Shown here: positions 61,775-64,000 of the stretch, in pieces
Layout of the letters: each line of letters starts with the position of its first letter
How positions within the stretch are numbered: the stretch's first letter is position 1
Source of the DNA: Rugalucina vietnamica
Taxonomy: Eukaryota > Mollusca > Bivalvia > Lucinida > Lucinidae
Reading direction: 5' to 3'
Length of the DNA stretch: 64,000 nucleotides
NCBI GenBank assembly: GCA_964017185.1
Contig: OZ024872.1
Span: 59,141,817-59,205,816 of the forward strand
Translations under genes and position numbers: made by a program
Notes under the pieces: generated by a model
What the model saw: the letters and a program-made list of their open reading frames with translations, nothing else
Told to the model about the DNA's origin: nothing
Database searches by the model: none

Positions 61775-62217
61775 GGTGGGTCGGGCGTCAGACTCTATGA
61801 TGGCCCCGACTTAAAGCTATTCATTTTAGTTGGTTGGGGCCGGAGCTTCTTGTCTGTTGCTTGGCCCACCGGGGTCCAACTGGTGTTTTTCTTTTGCTCC
61901 GGAGTTAGTAGGTTATTCGGCGCCCAGGGATCTCCATCGTCGGGCAGCTTACTCAATCTGTGAGTCCTGGTTTTTGATTCATCAGGATGTTTATCATGAT
62001 TTATTTGTTTGTTCTTGATGATTCATTGACTAGTTAGAGATTCACCACGAGGACCGAAGAACTAACTAAATGTTGTGAACCACTGCAGAAGCTGAGGGTG
62101 AGGTTAGGTACCTGTAAAACCGGTTTAAGCCCGCCAGTAACTTTGTGTTACTGATCGTTCCAAGTCGATACTTCTGTAGTGGTTCTTTTTGTTTTATGTC
62201 TTGGTGTTTAAAATTTT
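61775..62217 (+). mobile_element. Family R, 5'-complete, 3'-truncated
   Basis: Begins GGTGGGTCGGGCGTCAGACT and runs through GGCCCACCGGGGTCC, GGCGCCCAGGGATCTCC and CCACTGCAGAAGCTGAGGG to GGTGTTTAAAATTTTG, where similarity to the other copies ends. The rare case of a kept 5' end with a lost 3' end. Confidence 0.8.
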
Positions 62218-62346
62218 GACCCTTAAAAATCACTTGAATAGTTGATTCAAAGCATTTTAAGTATCTTTTAATGGATGGAACCACAATGCCAAAACATTAA
62301 ATTTTCAAGCATCAATTTTAAGGAGGAACATGATAAAGCCAGCCAC

Positions 62347-62600
62347 TGAAAAGCTTTCAAATTTTACAAGAAAAAATTAAGGGCCCTGAAACCCCAATTA
62401 AATTAGTATACAAAAAATAAGGGCCATGAAAAGCTTTCAATTTTTACAAGAAAAAAATTAAGGGCCCTGAAACCACAATTAAAAAAGTATACAAAAAAAA
62501 GCTTTCAAATTTTACAAGAAAACAATAAGGGCCCTGAAATTACAACTAAAATAGTGTACAAAAAATAAGGGCCATGAAAAACTTTCAAATTTTACTATGC
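62347..62600. repeat. Minisatellite, periods 68-80 bp
   Basis: AAGCTTTCAA-type starts lie at 62351, 62431, 62499 and 62579. Each is followed by ATTTTACAAGAAAA and TAAGGGCCCTGAAA, and by GTATACAAAAAATAAGGGCC in the longer units. About 3.2 copies. Confidence 0.9.
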
Positions 62601-62940
62601 AAGGTTTCACACTCATGGCTATCACTGATGCAGAGAAAACCAAACTTCGACGTAACTTCGACGTAAAAATTAACAAAGTCAATGGACCGTGAAATATAGG
62701 CCAAGGGCACTGGGCCAAGGTGCATGCTTGCGTGCTTGAAGGGTATGTCAAGGACAATTACTATGCAAGGTTTCACAGTCACAGCTATCACTAATGCAGA
62801 GAAAACAAAAACTTCGATGTAAATGTCATATTTCGACGTAAATGTTGACGGACGGACGAACGAACGAACGAACGGACGAACGTACGGACGGACGGAAATT
62901 TGGACTCCTATATCGCACCCTGCTATAAGCAGGTGCGATA
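62592..62940. repeat. 166-bp direct duplication plus (GACG/GAAC)n
   Basis: TTACTATGCAAGGTTTCACA-like starts at 62592 and 62758, each followed by GCTATCACT.ATGCAGAGAAAA and a TTCGACGTAA word. Then a GACG/GAAC tetranucleotide run (62845-62896) and the hairpin CACCCTGCTATAAGCAGGTG. The combination has the look of one end of a DNA transposon with a variable microsatellite. Confidence 0.7.
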
Positions 62941-63412
62941 AAAAAAATCAAGCGCGTTTGAAATTCGATATTTTGATCAAATGTTTTGAAAAGTATGTTA
63001 CTTTTTGCGACAATATAATGTTAGTTTACATACATGTGGCTCTCTAAATGCTTACCCGCAGTTAAAATTTCAGTCGTTTTCACCGAACTTCCGCTTCATT
63101 GAAAAAGGTTTCTCTTAGTCATACAATACAGGCTAAGGCAAACATTTAGAAGTTGACAGTCCAAAACTTTACTACAGTTTACGGCGTCAATATATTTTTT
63201 TGCAATTTGCTGCAACCCCGATTTTAATTTTGGAACATTCTTGAAGTTTTGCCAAATTTCTGGCAAAGTGTAAGGTGCTTTACTTTTCATGGACAGTATT
63301 CTGTACAACTGCGTTTTAGACAGTGTTATCTATTTGGAAGAGGGTTTGACACATTTCACGTGCAGCCAAGCCCGAAATTTTACTGATGAAACAAATTTCT
63401 TATTGAGCCAGA
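62941..63412. other. Unique stretch with one protein-like minus frame
   Basis: The minus-strand frame 63096-63308 (70 codons) contains SKAPYTLPEIWQNFKNV and LKSGLQQIAKKYIDAV, less random than most frames here. No reliable splice sites in phase were found; a GTAAGC donor lies beyond its stop. Possibly a decayed exon; not called as a gene. Confidence 0.3.
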
Positions 63413-63496
63413 ATGGCCACCGTTTTGGGCTACTTATTCATGTTGTTGGCTATGGCAGCCCAAGTTAGTCTGACTGACTTGAAAACTCAATTCTGA
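63413..63496 (+). CDS. Short signal-peptide-like ORF
   Basis: 27 codons from an ATG in acceptable context (CAGAATGG). The first 17 residues, MATVLGYLFMLLAMAAQ, look like a secretion signal with an n-region, hydrophobic core and small residues before a possible cleavage point. A plausible donor, GTTAGT, follows CCCAA after that point, so this could be the first coding exon of a secreted protein continuing beyond the window. Equally it may be chance. The frame, if unspliced, ends TDLKTQF and stop. No TATA-like box stands out upstream. Confidence 0.25.
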   Translation: MATVLGYLFMLLAMAAQVSLTDLKTQF

Positions 63497-63558
63497 TTCA
63501 CGAGAAGCAATCAGAAAATGATTGAATGTCGTTTTAAGAAAAACAGTGACCATAAAAA

Positions 63559-63829
63559 GGTACAAGTAGGCAAAGATCAGGAAAAGGCGCAATCAGAAAA
63601 AGATTCCCACTCCAAAAACCGAGGTGGGAAAAAGCCAAACTAACAATCAGGTACTTATACCATGAAACATACCGTAAGCCGAATGAGCAGCTATTTTCCC
63701 AATAGGTGGCCACTCAGTTACCTTAACTTAACTAAAAAGATGAAAACATACATAAGGCGCCAACAGCACAAAATTTCTTTTTAAACACCAAGACATAAAA
63801 CAAAAAGAACCACCACACAGAAGTATCGA
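63559..63829 (-). mobile_element. Family R, 5'-truncated, inverted
   Basis: Starts GGTACAAGTAGGCAAAGATC after CATAAAAA and runs to ACAGAAGTATCGA, then unrelated sequence. Very similar to the left 270 bp of 57468-58124, so a young copy outside the array. Confidence 0.85.
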
Positions 63830-64000
63830 AGAAGTTTTTAAAGGAGTAAAAAGAGTTTTCATCACCACATACTCTTGCGATTTTTTGTTTATGGGTACTC
63901 CTGATTGACACAGAAAAACATACGTTTGCGGGTTCGGAAAGTTATGGATTTCAGTCTGCTAGTAGGAGACGTGTCAGTCTTTGATTCCTGAAAATTTGAA
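63830..64000. other. Unique sequence to window end
   Basis: No feature recognised in the last 170 bases. Confidence 0.4.

Overview
The window is 64 kb of AT-rich, intron- or intergenic-type animal DNA with no gene that can be called with confidence. It is almost entirely repeats. tRNA-derived SINEs with target-site duplications, a LINE reverse-transcriptase tail, many short inverted-repeat DNA transposons, hairpin-ended elements carrying GTCC-rich microsatellites, and X-box-like GTTGCYATGGYAAC motifs point to an invertebrate metazoan. I infer a bivalve mollusc or related lophotrochozoan from the style of these repeats; this is inference, not proof.

Layout. 1-3149 is a unique left flank holding one intact SINE and one palindromic MITE. 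3150-61490 is a tandem array of a non-satellite macro-unit of about 9 kb: five full units (starting near 3150, 12911, 31443, 40239 and 51923) and a sixth cut off after about 215 bp. The units align end to end and differ mainly by insertions and deletions. Because each unit serves as the empty site for its siblings, the ends and target duplications of many mobile elements can be read directly. 61491-64000 is a right flank with further dispersed repeats, a minisatellite and a short signal-peptide-like ORF.

Main insertions. Unit 1 carries a 1.16-kb element with perfect 20-bp inverted ends, a foldback with 71-bp arms and a 217-bp TTAA-flanked MITE. Unit 2 carries a roughly 2.2-kb composite block and a 7.5-kb TTAA-flanked element with 27-bp inverted ends; the latter contains two exon-like open segments, two X-box palindromes and nested SINEs and MITEs. 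Units 2, 3 and 5 share a 235-bp MITE with AATT target duplications, a LINE relic and a 260-bp block. Units 3 and 4 share a second insertion of the same MITE family at another site. Unit 4 also carries a 1.54-kb hairpin-ended element, a 1.04-kb TA-flanked element and several copies of one dispersed family with a fixed 3' end and variable 5' truncation.

The shared-insertion pattern is mosaic: unit 5 groups with units 2/3 on its left, with 3/4 in its middle and with unit 1 on its right. The array was therefore reshuffled by unequal exchange or conversion rather than built by simple successive duplication. Nothing here forms an operon, pathway or CRISPR system. The most notable objects are the mosaic macro-array and the 7.5-kb element with its exon-like cargo.
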